Shown here one piece after another: positions 35,666-45,055 of a stretch of 64,000 nucleotides of DNA (within the stretch, counting starts at the first letter, position 1; each line of letters starts with the position of its first letter). The stretch lies in contig CAKNFP010000001.1 of assembly GCA_930633525.1 (NCBI GenBank), positions 4,153,501 to 4,217,500 of the forward strand, in the 5' to 3' direction. This DNA is from Hyphomicrobiales bacterium (GTDB lineage: Bacteria > Pseudomonadota > Alphaproteobacteria > Rhizobiales > Beijerinckiaceae). The notes beneath the pieces are model-generated. The model saw nothing but the letters and a program-made list of their open reading frames with translations. It had not been told where the DNA came from and ran no database searches. The translations under genes and the position numbers were made by a program.

Positions 35666-38600
35666 ATGATTGCCGATTGGGCCGTCGTCCTCTCCGCGCT
35701 GGTCTATCTCAGTGGCCTTTTCGCGGTGGCACGAGCAGGCACGCTGTTCGGCAAGGGCCTCATGGTCGGTCGCTCGGGCGCCCTGATCTACGCCCTGGCG
35801 CTCGCGGTCTACTGCACGTCCTGGACCTTCTTCGGCGGCGTAGGGCTGGCGGAACGTTCGGGCCTCGACTTTCTCACCATCTATATCGGACCGATCCTCG
35901 TCGTCGGCCTCGGCACACACCTCGTCATGCATATCGTGCGGCTGGCGAAGGCGCAGAACATCACGACGATCGCCGATTTCGTGGCGGCGCGCTACGGCAA
36001 GGATGACCGCATCGCGGCCTTCGTCACGTTGATCGCCGTCGTCGGTACGGTGCCCTATATCGCCTTGCAGTTGAAAGCCGTCTCGAATTCGCTGACGGCC
36101 TTCCTGGACGCGAGCCGGGTCACCGGCCTGTCGACCTCGACGATGATCTTCGGCGACCTCGCCTTTGTCGTCGCCTGCGTGCTTGCGACCTTCTCGGTGG
36201 CCTTCGGCACACGCCATATCGACGCGACCAAACCGCAGAACGGCCTCGTGCTGGCGATCGCCGTGGAATCGGCGGTCAAGCTTTTCGCGTTCCTGACGGT
36301 TGGGCTGTTCGTGTCGTACTGGATGTTCGACGGCGTATCGGACATCTTCGACCGTATCGCCACCACGGAGCATGCCCATACCGTCACGGAAGGCACGTCA
36401 CCGCCCCTGCCCTTCCTGACGATGATTCTCCTGTCGAGTGCGGCCGCCCTGCTCTTGCCGCGCCAGTTCCACATGATGATCGTGGAAAACCGCAACCTGC
36501 GCGATGTGCGCACGGCATCCTGGCTGTTTCCGCTCTATCTCGTTCTCATCAACCTGTTCGTCGTGCCGCTTGCGATTGCCGGCCAGCTTCTGTTCCAGCC
36601 CGGCACCATTGATCACGACATGACCGTGCTGGCCCTGCCGCTCTCGGTGAATGCCGGTGGAATCGCTCTCGTCGCCTTCATCGGCGGCCTCTCGGCCGCA
36701 ACAGCCATGGTCATCGTCGATTCCGTGGCGCTGGCCATCATGATCTCCAACGATCTCGTCATGCCGTTTGTGTTGCGGCGGAGGGGCTGGCTGCGGCGGC
36801 GCGGAGCGGATCGCGGCTCCCTTCTGCAAAGCGCCATGCGGGACGCGGCGGGCACGATGGGTGATCTCGGCACCTTCGTGCTGGTGACACGCCGCATCGC
36901 CATCGTGACCATCATCTTCCTCGGCTATGCCTACTTCCGCATGGCCGGCGAGGCGCAGCTCGCGGCGATCGGCTTCCTGTCCTTCGCCGCCGTGGCGCAG
37001 ATCGCACCAGCTTTCTTCGGCGGACTATTCTGGCGCCGGGGCACCGCCCGCGGCGCGGGCGCGGGCCTCGTCGCGGGTTTCAGCGTCTGGCTCTATACGC
37101 TGCTCCTGCCAAGCCTGGCGCCGACCGGCGGCCTCGCGGCGGCGCTGATCGCCGAAGGGCCGTTCGGCATAGCCGCACTGAGGCCGACGGCCCTCCTCGG
37201 GACCGACCTGCCGCAGCTCACCCATGGTGTGCTTTGGAGCCTTGCCATCAACCTCATCGCCTATGTCGGCTTTTCCTTCATGAGGCCGGCCAATGTGATG
37301 GAGACTTTGCAGGCCCAGGTCTTCACCAGCAAGAACCAGTTCGGCACGCCGGCCCTTACGCAGAACCTGCGTCTGCGTCGTTCAGCCGTCAGCGTCGCGG
37401 AGCTGCGCTCGACTGTCGCGCGCTATCTCGGCGCCGAGCGAGCCGAACGCGCGTTCGCCAGCTTCACCACCGCGCGGGGCACGCCGCTTGCCGACGACAG
37501 CGAGGCGGATCTTCATCTCCTGCGCCAAACGGAGCATCTGCTTGCGTCGGCCATCGGTGCGGCCTCCTCGCGGCTCGTGCTGTCTTTGCTGCTGCGCCGC
37601 AACGTGTCCGCCACCGCGGCGCTCAAGCTCCTCGACGATGCCTCCGCCGCGATCCAGTACAACCGCGATCTGCTCCAACACGGGCTCGACCACGCGAGCC
37701 AGGGCATCACGATCTTCGACAAGGATCTGCGCCTGATGGGGTGGAACCGGGCATTCTGCGACATCTACAACCTGCCGCCCTACCTCATGCGCGTGGGCGT
37801 GGGGCTCGACGAGATCGTCCGCTCCAATATCGCGCGCGGCGCCTATGGCGACGGCCACCCGGAGCAGCTTCTGGCCGCGCGCATCGAAAGCCTGATGGAT
37901 GACCGCGCGCCGGTGCGGCTCAAGCTGTTTCCCTCCGGCAATGTCATCGAAATCCGCTCCAACCGGCTGCCTGACGGCGGCATCGTGACGACCTATGCCG
38001 ATATCACGGACACGGTCTCGACAGAGGAGGAACTGGCACGCGCCAACGAAACGCTCGAGCGCCGCGTCAGGGAGCGCACCGAGGAACTGGAGCGATTGAA
38101 CAAGGAACTATCCCGGGCGAAGGGCGAAGCCGAGGATGCCAACGCATCGAAAACCCGCTTCCTGGCGGCCGCCAGCCACGACATTCTGCAGCCGTTGAAC
38201 GCGGCCCGCCTCTACGCGACCGCGCTCGCCGAACGCGACCGCCGCGAAGGCGACCCGTCGCTCGCCGAGAATGTGCAGGCCTCGCTCGATACCGTCGAGG
38301 AAATCCTGACGGCTCTCCTCGACATCGCCCGGCTCGATGCGGGAGCCCTCAAGGCCGAACTCTCGAACTTCCGCATCAATGATCTGCTGGCGCCCCTTCA
38401 GCGGGAATTCGAACTGATGGCGGAGGAGAAGGGTATCGCGCTGACCTTCGTGCGCTCCTCGCTCGCCGTACGCTCCGACCGGCGTCTGCTGCGGCGCCTC
38501 TTGCAGAACTTCGTCTCCAACGCGGTGAAATATACGCCCGCCGGCCGGGTGCTGGTGGGATGCCGGCGCACTGGCGGTGGCACGGTGAAGGTCGAGGTGT

Positions 38601-39247
38601 GGGATACCGGCCCGGGCATCCCGACCAGCCAGCATCGCATCATCTTCCGCGAGTTCCAGCGTCTCGACGCGGCCCATATGGCACGCGGCCTCGGGCTCGG
38701 GCTGTCGATCGTCGAGCGTATAGCGCGCGTGCTCGGCCATACGGTGACGCTGAGATCGGTGCCCGGCCACGGCTCCATGTTCAGCGTGGAACTGCCAATC
38801 GCCGACACCGTGCCCACGAAAGTGCCGACCCGGGACATCGCGACGCCGAGCTTTGGCACATTGGAAAACCTGACGGTCCTTGCCATCGACAACGAACCGG
38901 TGGTGGCGGACGGCATGCGTGTTCTGTTCTCGAGCTGGGGGTGTCGCATCGCGACCGCAGGCGGCCTTCCTGAAGCTGAGGCCCTGGTCGACGGCGGCTT
39001 CGTGCCGGATGCCATCGTCGCCGATTATCATCTCGACGACGGCGAGGGTATCGCCGCAATCCTGGCGCTACGCCAGAAGCTCAGCCGCGTCCTGCCCGCC
39101 GTGCTCGTCACCGCGGATCGGTCTCCGGAAGTGCGTGAGCGCGCCCGAGCGGCCGACATCCATGTGCTGGAGAAGCCTCTGAAGCCGGCAGCGCTGCGGG
39201 CCCTCTTCGTGCACTGGCAGTCGACGCCGGATATCGCCGCGGAATAA
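35666..39247 (+). CDS. Hybrid sensor kinase with sodium/solute-symporter-like membrane domain
   Basis: 1193 residues. Residues 1 to about 560 form thirteen or so membrane segments of the SLC5/PutP fold (YALALAVYCTSWTFFGGVGL; LTMILLSSAAALLLPRQFHM). A PAS domain follows (about 672-770, HASQGITIFDKDLRLMGWNR), then a coiled coil and HisKA with H838 in AASHDILQPLN. An HATPase domain with GLGLGLSIVERIARVLG comes next. A receiver domain ends the protein (about 1070-1190) with D1120 in IVADYHLDDG and a Lys near the end. The build resembles CbrA-type kinases that sense a transported nutrient such as histidine or proline. No partner regulator is adjacent; the NarL-type gene at 56678 is a possible orphan partner. 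Confidence 0.94.
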   Translation: MIADWAVVLSALVYLSGLFAVARAGTLFGKGLMVGRSGALIYALALAVYCTSWTFFGGVGLAERSGLDFLTIYIGPILVVGLGTHLVMHIVRLAKAQNITTIADFVAARYGKDDRIAAFVTLIAVVGTVPYIALQLKAVSNSLTAFLDASRVTGLSTSTMIFGDLAFVVACVLATFSVAFGTRHIDATKPQNGLVLAIAVESAVKLFAFLTVGLFVSYWMFDGVSDIFDRIATTEHAHTVTEGTSPPLPFLTMILLSSAAALLLPRQFHMMIVENRNLRDVRTASWLFPLYLVLINLFVVPLAIAGQLLFQPGTIDHDMTVLALPLSVNAGGIALVAFIGGLSAATAMVIVDSVALAIMISNDLVMPFVLRRRGWLRRRGADRGSLLQSAMRDAAGTMGDLGTFVLVTRRIAIVTIIFLGYAYFRMAGEAQLAAIGFLSFAAVAQIAPAFFGGLFWRRGTARGAGAGLVAGFSVWLYTLLLPSLAPTGGLAAALIAEGPFGIAALRPTALLGTDLPQLTHGVLWSLAINLIAYVGFSFMRPANVMETLQAQVFTSKNQFGTPALTQNLRLRRSAVSVAELRSTVARYLGAERAERAFASFTTARGTPLADDSEADLHLLRQTEHLLASAIGAASSRLVLSLLLRRNVSATAALKLLDDASAAIQYNRDLLQHGLDHASQGITIFDKDLRLMGWNRAFCDIYNLPPYLMRVGVGLDEIVRSNIARGAYGDGHPEQLLAARIESLMDDRAPVRLKLFPSGNVIEIRSNRLPDGGIVTTYADITDTVSTEEELARANETLERRVRERTEELERLNKELSRAKGEAEDANASKTRFLAAASHDILQPLNAARLYATALAERDRREGDPSLAENVQASLDTVEEILTALLDIARLDAGALKAELSNFRINDLLAPLQREFELMAEEKGIALTFVRSSLAVRSDRRLLRRLLQNFVSNAVKYTPAGRVLVGCRRTGGGTVKVEVWDTGPGIPTSQHRIIFREFQRLDAAHMARGLGLGLSIVERIARVLGHTVTLRSVPGHGSMFSVELPIADTVPTKVPTRDIATPSFGTLENLTVLAIDNEPVVADGMRVLFSSWGCRIATAGGLPEAEALVDGGFVPDAIVADYHLDDGEGIAAILALRQKLSRVLPAVLVTADRSPEVRERARAADIHVLEKPLKPAALRALFVHWQSTPDIAAE

Positions 39248-39282
39248 CGCGGGGACCAGGAGAATTCGCGCTCTCGGTGTCA

Positions 39283-39320
39283 TCATTCCGGGCTCCTCGC
39301 TGACGCGGGGCCCGGAATGA
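39283..39320. terminator. Hairpin between the hybrid kinase and fadJ-like genes
   Basis: TCATTCCGGGC (39283-39293) pairs with GCCCGGAATGA (39310-39320). A second small palindrome, GGGTGA-AA-TCACCC, lies at 39336-39349. Between two converging genes these are likely shared terminators, although no T-run is seen. The CATTCCGGG type of repeat is common in rhizobial intergenic DNA. Confidence 0.5.
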
Positions 39321-39395
39321 CAAGATGGCTCCGGGTGAAATCACCCCGCTCTACGATTTTGCCGCAGACCGGCGTCGACGTTTCGCCACGAGGCG

Positions 39396-41597
39396 CTACG
39401 CCGCGCTTCGCTCGTCCTTGGCATAGAAGGCCGCGCCGGTGCGGGCCATCTCCACGAGAAGATCGCAAGGCGTGAAACGCGGCCCATGCGCGGCGGCGAG
39501 CCGTTCGCTCAAGCCGACGAAGGTCGCGGCTCCCATGCCATCGATGTAGGACAGCGGCCCTCCCGTGAACGGCGCGAAGCCGAAGCCGAGAATGGCGCCG
39601 ACATCGCCCTCACGGGGATCGGTCAGCACCTTTTCCTCGATGGCGCGCGCCGCCTCCAGCGCCTGCACGACGAGGAAGCGCTGTTTCAACACGGCGATGT
39701 CGATGCTGTCCGGGTTCTGCTGGACCGGCTGAAAGGCGCGCAATCCCGGCCACAGGTGCTTCGGCTTGCCCTCCGGATAGTCATAGAAGCCCTTGCCGTT
39801 CTTGCGCCCGAGCCGGCCCTCACCCTCGACAAGGGCAACGAGCAGCGCCTCCTGCGCGGGATCGACCGCATCGTTCCCCACCTCCGCCTTTGTGGCCCGG
39901 AGGATGCGGAGCGCAAGATCGAGCGCGACCTCATCGTTGAGGGCCAGCGGGCCGACCGGCATGCCGGCCTGCTTCGCCACATTCTCGATCATGGCCGGAG
40001 GAACGCCTTCGCCCAGCATGATATGCCCTTCGCGCACATAGGCGAGCACGCAGCGATTGGCATAGAAGCCCCGGGCGTCGTTGACCACGATCGGCGTCTT
40101 CTTCAAGGCCCGCACGAAATCAAGCGCCACCGCGAGTGCGCGCTCGCCCGTTCCGTGCCCCCGGATCACCTCGACAAGGAGCATCTTCTCGACGGGCGAG
40201 AAGAAGTGGATGCCGACGAAGCGCTCGGGCCGGGTGATGGCGCGGGCCAGCCCGCTCACCGGCAGGGTGGAGGTATTGGTGGCAAGGATGGCGTCTTCCT
40301 TCAGGACCGCATCGATGCGCCCGAGCACCTCCGCCTTGATCTTCGGGTCCTCGAAAACGGCCTCGATGACGAGATCGCAGGTCGACAGGGCCATGTAGTC
40401 CGGCGTCGCCGTGATCAGTTCAAGCAAGCGATCGCGATCTGACGTTTTCGCCCGCCCCTTCATGATCTGATCGGTCATGAGCTTGTGCGACAGGCTCTTG
40501 CCCTTGTCCGCCGTTTCCTGGTCCCGGTCCACCAGCACGACCTTGATGCCGGCGAGCGCCGTGACATAGGCGACGGCCGCTCCCATGAACCCGGCACCGA
40601 CGATGCCGACGGTCGCCGGCCGCGAAGGCGGTATCCCTTTCGGCCGCCGCGCGCCCTTGTCGAGTTCCTGTTTCGACAGGAACAGCGTGCGGATCATCGC
40701 GGCCGCCACGGGCGAGCGCAGGATGGAGGCGAAGTGGCGGCTCTCCACCGTCAACGCCTGGTCCATCGGCAGTTGCAGCCCGTCGTAGACCGCCTGCAAC
40801 AGCGCACGCCCCGCCGGATAATTGTCCTGGGTTTCCCGCCGGTAGATGGCATTGGCGGGGGGCCAGATCTGCATGCCGGCGGGCGAATAGACCTTGCCGG
40901 AGGGCAGGCGGAAGCCTTGTTCGTCCCACGGCGCGACCGCCTTTCCTCCCTGGCGGATCCAGTCCTTGGCGGCCTCCACGATTGCCTCGCGCGGCACCAC
41001 CGCGCCGGCAATGCCGAGCTTCTTCGCGGCGGCAGGCCGCAACTGCTCGCCGCGCGCCATCAGCTGCAGCGCGTCCGGCGTCGGCATCAGCCGCGGCAGA
41101 CGCTGGCTGCCGCCGGCTCCGGGAAAGAGGCCAACCTTGATTTCCGGCAGCCCGACCCGCGTGGAGTCAGCATCCGACAGCACCCGGTAGTGGCAGGCCA
41201 GCGCGAGTTCGAAGGCGCCGCCGAGACAAATGCCATGGATCGCTATGGCAAAAGGCTTTCCGCAGGTCTCAAGCGCCCGGTAGAGTTGCGACAGGCGCCG
41301 CGACTGCTCGAAGAACACGCGCATCGCCTCGGCATCGCCGCGCTCGGCCTTGAGCAGCGCGTAGCTGCGGCCAAGATCCTGCAGCATGGACAGGTCCGCG
41401 CCGCCCGAGAAGCTGTCCTTGCCCGATGTGATGACGCAGCCCCTGATCTCCTCGACGGCGGCAACGCCGTCAACGATCAGGGAGAGTTCATCCATCACCT
41501 CGGTGGTGATGACATTCATCGAGCGGCCGGGCATGTCCCACGTGGCGAGCGCAATGCCGTCGGCGTCGATCTCGAAACGGAAGTTGACGAGATTCAT
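39396..41597 (-). CDS. fadJ: Bifunctional enoyl-CoA hydratase / 3-hydroxyacyl-CoA dehydrogenase
   Basis: 733 residues from the ATG at 41597 (GGAGAT upstream). The N-terminal crotonase domain (1 to about 290) has the oxyanion pieces [13 protein letters not shown] and [20 protein letters not shown]. The NAD-binding Rossmann loop [20 protein letters not shown] starts near 318. The dehydrogenase blocks include [17 protein letters not shown] and [15 protein letters not shown]. Catalyses steps two and three of beta-oxidation in the cytosol. It follows the thiolase gene by 26 bases, on the same strand. Confidence 0.96.
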   Translation of the reverse strand: MNLVNFRFEIDADGIALATWDMPGRSMNVITTEVMDELSLIVDGVAAVEEIRGCVITSGKDSFSGGADLSMLQDLGRSYALLKAERGDAEAMRVFFEQSRRLSQLYRALETCGKPFAIAIHGICLGGAFELALACHYRVLSDADSTRVGLPEIKVGLFPGAGGSQRLPRLMPTPDALQLMARGEQLRPAAAKKLGIAGAVVPREAIVEAAKDWIRQGGKAVAPWDEQGFRLPSGKVYSPAGMQIWPPANAIYRRETQDNYPAGRALLQAVYDGLQLPMDQALTVESRHFASILRSPVAAAMIRTLFLSKQELDKGARRPKGIPPSRPATVGIVGAGFMGAAVAYVTALAGIKVVLVDRDQETADKGKSLSHKLMTDQIMKGRAKTSDRDRLLELITATPDYMALSTCDLVIEAVFEDPKIKAEVLGRIDAVLKEDAILATNTSTLPVSGLARAITRPERFVGIHFFSPVEKMLLVEVIRGHGTGERALAVALDFVRALKKTPIVVNDARGFYANRCVLAYVREGHIMLGEGVPPAMIENVAKQAGMPVGPLALNDEVALDLALRILRATKAEVGNDAVDPAQEALLVALVEGEGRLGRKNGKGFYDYPEGKPKHLWPGLRAFQPVQQNPDSIDIAVLKQRFLVVQALEAARAIEEKVLTDPREGDVGAILGFGFAPFTGGPLSYIDGMGAATFVGLSERLAAAHGPRFTPCDLLVEMARTGAAFYAKDERSAA

Positions 41598-41623
41598 GGT
41601 CGATCTCCATCCGGCTGCGCCGG

Positions 41624-42832
41624 TCACATCCTCTCGATGACGGTGGCAGTCCCCATGCCCGCGCCGATGCACAATGTGACGAGCGCTGTCGAGGCCTGGC
41701 GCCGCTCCAGTTCGTCGAGCGCCGTGCCGAGGATCATGGCGCCGGTCGCCCCAAGCGGATGGCCCATGGCGATGGCGCCGCCATTCACATTGACGATCGC
41801 GGGATCAAGGTCGAAGGCCTGGAGATAGCGAAGGACCACGGCCGCGAAAGCCTCGTTGACCTCGAACAGATCAATATCCGACAGGGCCAGTCCGGACCGG
41901 TCGAGCAGCTTGCGTGTCACATCCACAGGTCCGGTCAACATGAGCGCCGGATCGGAGCCGATATTGGCGAAGGCCCGGATGCGCGCCCGCGGCTTCAGCC
42001 CCATGGCCCGCCCGGCCGCGGCGGAGCCGACGAGCACGGCGGCCGCGCCATCGACAACCCCGGAGGAATTGCCGGCGTGGTGCACATGGTCGATCGCCTC
42101 GACCTCCGGATGGGCCGCAATGCCGACCGCGTCGAAGCCGCCGAGTTCGCCCATCTGCGCGAAGGAGGGCTTGAGTGCCGCCAGCCCTTCGACGGTCGTA
42201 TCGGGGCGCATATGCTCGTCGCGATCGAGCAGGATGAGCCCGTTCACGTCTTTCACCGGCGCGATGGACCTGGAGAAGCGTCCCTCGCGCCAGGCGAGAG
42301 CGGCGCGGTGCTGGCTTTCGACCGCATAGCTGTCCACCGCCTCGCGGGAAAAGCCGTAGCGCGTCGCGATAAGATCCGCGGAAACACCCTGCGGCATGAA
42401 ATACGACTTCACCGCCACCGCCGGATCGACGGGCCAGGCTCCGCCCGAGGCGCCGATACCGACGCGGCTCATGGATTCGACACCGCCGCCGATGGCGAGC
42501 TCATGCTGGCCCGAGAGCACCTGCCCGGCCGCGATATTCACGGCATCGAGCCCCGACGCGCAGAAACGGTTGATCTGCATGCCGGGCACGTGGCTGCCAT
42601 AGTCGGCGAGGAATACCGCCGCCCGCGCGATGTCACCCCCCGCCTCGCCGACGGGGTCGACACAGCCGAGGATGACGTCGTCGACGAGGCGTGTGTCGAG
42701 CCCGTTGCGTTCCTTGAGCGCCGACAGGGTGGCGGCCGCAAGCGCCACCGACTCGACTGTATGCAACGCGCCGTCCGGCTTGCCGCGCCCGCGCGGCGTG
42801 CGGACGTGGTCATAGATGAAGGCATCGGGCAT
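41624..42832 (-). CDS. Acetyl-CoA acetyltransferase (thiolase, FadA/FadI type)
   Basis: 402 residues. The acyl-accepting Cys is C91 in [13 protein letters not shown]; the base His is in [12 protein letters not shown] and the second Cys in [15 protein letters not shown]. Cleaves 3-ketoacyl-CoA at the end of each beta-oxidation round, working with the protein encoded next to it. Middle gene of a three-gene minus-strand operon. Confidence 0.96.
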   Translation of the reverse strand: MPDAFIYDHVRTPRGRGKPDGALHTVESVALAAATLSALKERNGLDTRLVDDVILGCVDPVGEAGGDIARAAVFLADYGSHVPGMQINRFCASGLDAVNIAAGQVLSGQHELAIGGGVESMSRVGIGASGGAWPVDPAVAVKSYFMPQGVSADLIATRYGFSREAVDSYAVESQHRAALAWREGRFSRSIAPVKDVNGLILLDRDEHMRPDTTVEGLAALKPSFAQMGELGGFDAVGIAAHPEVEAIDHVHHAGNSSGVVDGAAAVLVGSAAAGRAMGLKPRARIRAFANIGSDPALMLTGPVDVTRKLLDRSGLALSDIDLFEVNEAFAAVVLRYLQAFDLDPAIVNVNGGAIAMGHPLGATGAMILGTALDELERRQASTALVTLCIGAGMGTATVIERM

Positions 42833-42895
42833 CTCGGATCTCCCTTGCGGCCGGCACCAGGGCTGGCCACCACGTTGCAGTCTGCTCTCGTGCGG

Positions 42896-44704
42896 TCAGA
42901 ACATCTCGGCCGGCAGCGCCATGACGCCCTCGGCGCCGGCGGTGACACGGCTGAGCCTGAGGGCTGTCTCCGGCAGCATCCTTTCCATGAAGAAACGTGT
43001 CGTCGTGAGGCGTGCCTCGATCAGCGCGACGGCACCTTCGTCATTCGCGGCGAGCGCGTCGACACGCTTGTCCACAGCGGCCTTGGCGATCCTCAGCGAC
43101 ATATAGCCCAGCGCCACGAGCCCGAAGAGATGCATGTAGTCGGTCGAGCCCGCACCGGCATTATCCGGCTTGCCGAGCGCGTTGCGCATGAACCACATGG
43201 AGGCTTCCTGCAGGTGGTCGAGCGCGGTCTTCATGCCCGCGACGTGAGGCTTCACCCCATCGTGCTCGGCATTGTCCTTGAGGAAGCCAGACACCTCCGC
43301 GAAGAAGGCCAGCATCGCACGGCCAGCGTCGCGCGGCAGCTTGCGGCCGACCAGGTCTATGGCCTGGATACCGTTGGCGCCTTCATAGAGCATGGCGATG
43401 CGGGCATCGCGCACGAATTGCTCGACGCCGGTCTCGACGATATAGCCATGGCCGCCGAACATCTGCTGCGCCTTGACGGTGTTGTCGAAGCCGATGTCCG
43501 TGAGCACGCCCTTGATCACCGGGGTGAGGAGCCCGAGATGGTCTTCGGCCGCCTGGCGCTCGGCGTCATCGGTTGCCTGGCGCGCGACATCGGCCTTGAA
43601 CGAGGTCCACACCACCAGCGCCCGCGCGGCCGCGTTGAAAGCCTTGATGGAGAGAAGCGTGCGCCGGACATCCGGGTGGACGATGATGGGATCGGCCGCC
43701 TGCGCGGGAAAGGCAGCACCGGTCAGCGCCCGCCCCTGCAGACGGTCACGCGCATAAGTCGCGGCGTTCTGATAGGCGACCTCCGAGAGCGCCAGGCCCT
43801 GGATGCCGACGCCGAGCCGCGCCTCGTTCATCATCGTGAACATGGCGTTGAGGCCGCGGTTCTCCTCGCCCAGGAGCCAGCCCGTCGCTCCGTCATAGTT
43901 CATGACGCAGGTGGCATTGCCGTGAATGCCCATCTTCTCTTCGATCGAGCCGCAGCTCACGCGGTTACGGGCGCCTTTGACCCCGCCATTGACCGCCATG
44001 AATTTCGGCACGATGAACAGGCTGAGACCCTTGGTTCCAGCGGGAGCTCCTTCCACCCTCGCGAGAACGAGATGGACGATATTGCCGGCGAGATCATGCT
44101 CTCCCGCGGAAATGAAAATCTTCGTGCCGGTGATGGCATAGGTGCCGTCACTCTTGCGTTCCGCCCGCGTGCGAATGAGGCCGAGATCCGTGCCGCATTG
44201 CGGCTCGGTGAGGTTCATTGTGCCGGTCCAGGTCCCCGCCACCATCGGTGGCAGGAAGAGCGCCTTCTGCTCCACCGTGCCGTGTTGCAGAAGTGCCGCG
44301 ATCGCGCCTTGCGTCAGCCCGGGATACATGGCGAGCGCCATATTGGCCGAGGATGCGAATTCGTTGACGATGGCCGCGAAGGTGTAAGGAAGCCCCTGCC
44401 CTCCATAGTCCGGCGGCGTTGCAAGGCCGACCCAGCCTCCCTTCACGAAAGCCCCATAAGCCTCCGCAAAGCCCTCCGGCGTCCGCACGGAACCGTCAGC
44501 ATCGCGGCGGCAGCCCTGCCGGTCGCCCACGGCATTGAGCGGGGCAAATTGTTCCTCGGTGATTCTGGCGGCTTCCGTCAGCACTGCCGAGGCGAGATCC
44601 GGAGTGATATCGGTGAAGGCATCGAGATGGCTGTAGTGATCAAGGGAAAACACGTCGTTGATTAGGAACAACACGTCGTCCAGGGGCGCCTTGTAGCTCG
44701 GCAC
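42896..44704 (-). CDS. Acyl-CoA dehydrogenase (FadE/DmdC-type, with long N- and C-terminal domains)
   Basis: 602 residues from a GTG at 44704, chosen because GGGAGGAG lies eight bases upstream and because MPSYKAPLDDVLFLINDVF is the usual family start; the frame is open to 44902. FAD/acyl blocks are GTMNLTEPQCGTDLGLIRT and YAITGTKIFISAGEHDL. The C-terminal part carries QMFGGHGYIVETGVEQFVRD. The N- and C-terminal extensions are those of the 3-methylmercaptopropionyl-CoA dehydrogenase-like group. Performs the first oxidation of acyl-CoA. First gene of the operon; a CtrA-type box lies 210 bases upstream. Confidence 0.96.
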   Translation of the reverse strand: MPSYKAPLDDVLFLINDVFSLDHYSHLDAFTDITPDLASAVLTEAARITEEQFAPLNAVGDRQGCRRDADGSVRTPEGFAEAYGAFVKGGWVGLATPPDYGGQGLPYTFAAIVNEFASSANMALAMYPGLTQGAIAALLQHGTVEQKALFLPPMVAGTWTGTMNLTEPQCGTDLGLIRTRAERKSDGTYAITGTKIFISAGEHDLAGNIVHLVLARVEGAPAGTKGLSLFIVPKFMAVNGGVKGARNRVSCGSIEEKMGIHGNATCVMNYDGATGWLLGEENRGLNAMFTMMNEARLGVGIQGLALSEVAYQNAATYARDRLQGRALTGAAFPAQAADPIIVHPDVRRTLLSIKAFNAAARALVVWTSFKADVARQATDDAERQAAEDHLGLLTPVIKGVLTDIGFDNTVKAQQMFGGHGYIVETGVEQFVRDARIAMLYEGANGIQAIDLVGRKLPRDAGRAMLAFFAEVSGFLKDNAEHDGVKPHVAGMKTALDHLQEASMWFMRNALGKPDNAGAGSTDYMHLFGLVALGYMSLRIAKAAVDKRVDALAANDEGAVALIEARLTTTRFFMERMLPETALRLSRVTAGAEGVMALPAEMF

Positions 44705-44914
44705 GATATCGTCTCCTCCCGTCGGACCCTCCTGCCATCTGTTAGCTAGGAAGACTCGCGACATTTGCCAATTATGCGCGCATGAATGATGCATCCGCTT
44801 CCATTTTACGTGAAGCAGATACAGGCGGAAAACACCGCATTGCGCAGATTGATCGGGAAAAATACGCGACTTGCATCGGATACAACCATTCGGTGCAAAC
44901 ATCCACTTAATTCG

Positions 44915-44930
44915 TTAACTGGTTGTTAAC
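44915..44930. promoter_or_regulatory. CtrA-type box (TTAA-N7-TTAAC)
   Basis: TTAACTGGTTGTTAAC contains TTAA (44915-44918), seven bases, then TTAAC (44926-44930), an exact match to the full CtrA consensus of alphaproteobacteria. It lies 125 bases before the polarity-protein start and in the divergent region shared with the acyl-CoA dehydrogenase gene. Another TTAA at 44907 adds an extra half-site. Confidence 0.62.
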
Positions 44931-45055
44931 CGTAAATTGAAAAGAGTGGGATGACGAGGCAGACTACCGATTCCGCCGCTTTTGTGGAGTCGCGGCAGCC
45001 CCAACTCAAAGAGATGTCTGCGACAGCATGTGACCGCACGAGGACCATCGCGATC

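Noticed and set aside
40485..41828. Plus-strand open frame of 447 codons opposite the fadJ-like gene
   Set aside because: Shadow of a recognised gene on the other strand, without domain content or a ribosome site.
41759..44665. Very long plus-strand open frame of 968 codons opposite the thiolase and acyl-CoA dehydrogenase genes
   Set aside because: It is exactly antisense to two clearly recognised genes; its translation is rich in Arg, His and Gly with no domain. Long antisense frames are expected in high-GC DNA.
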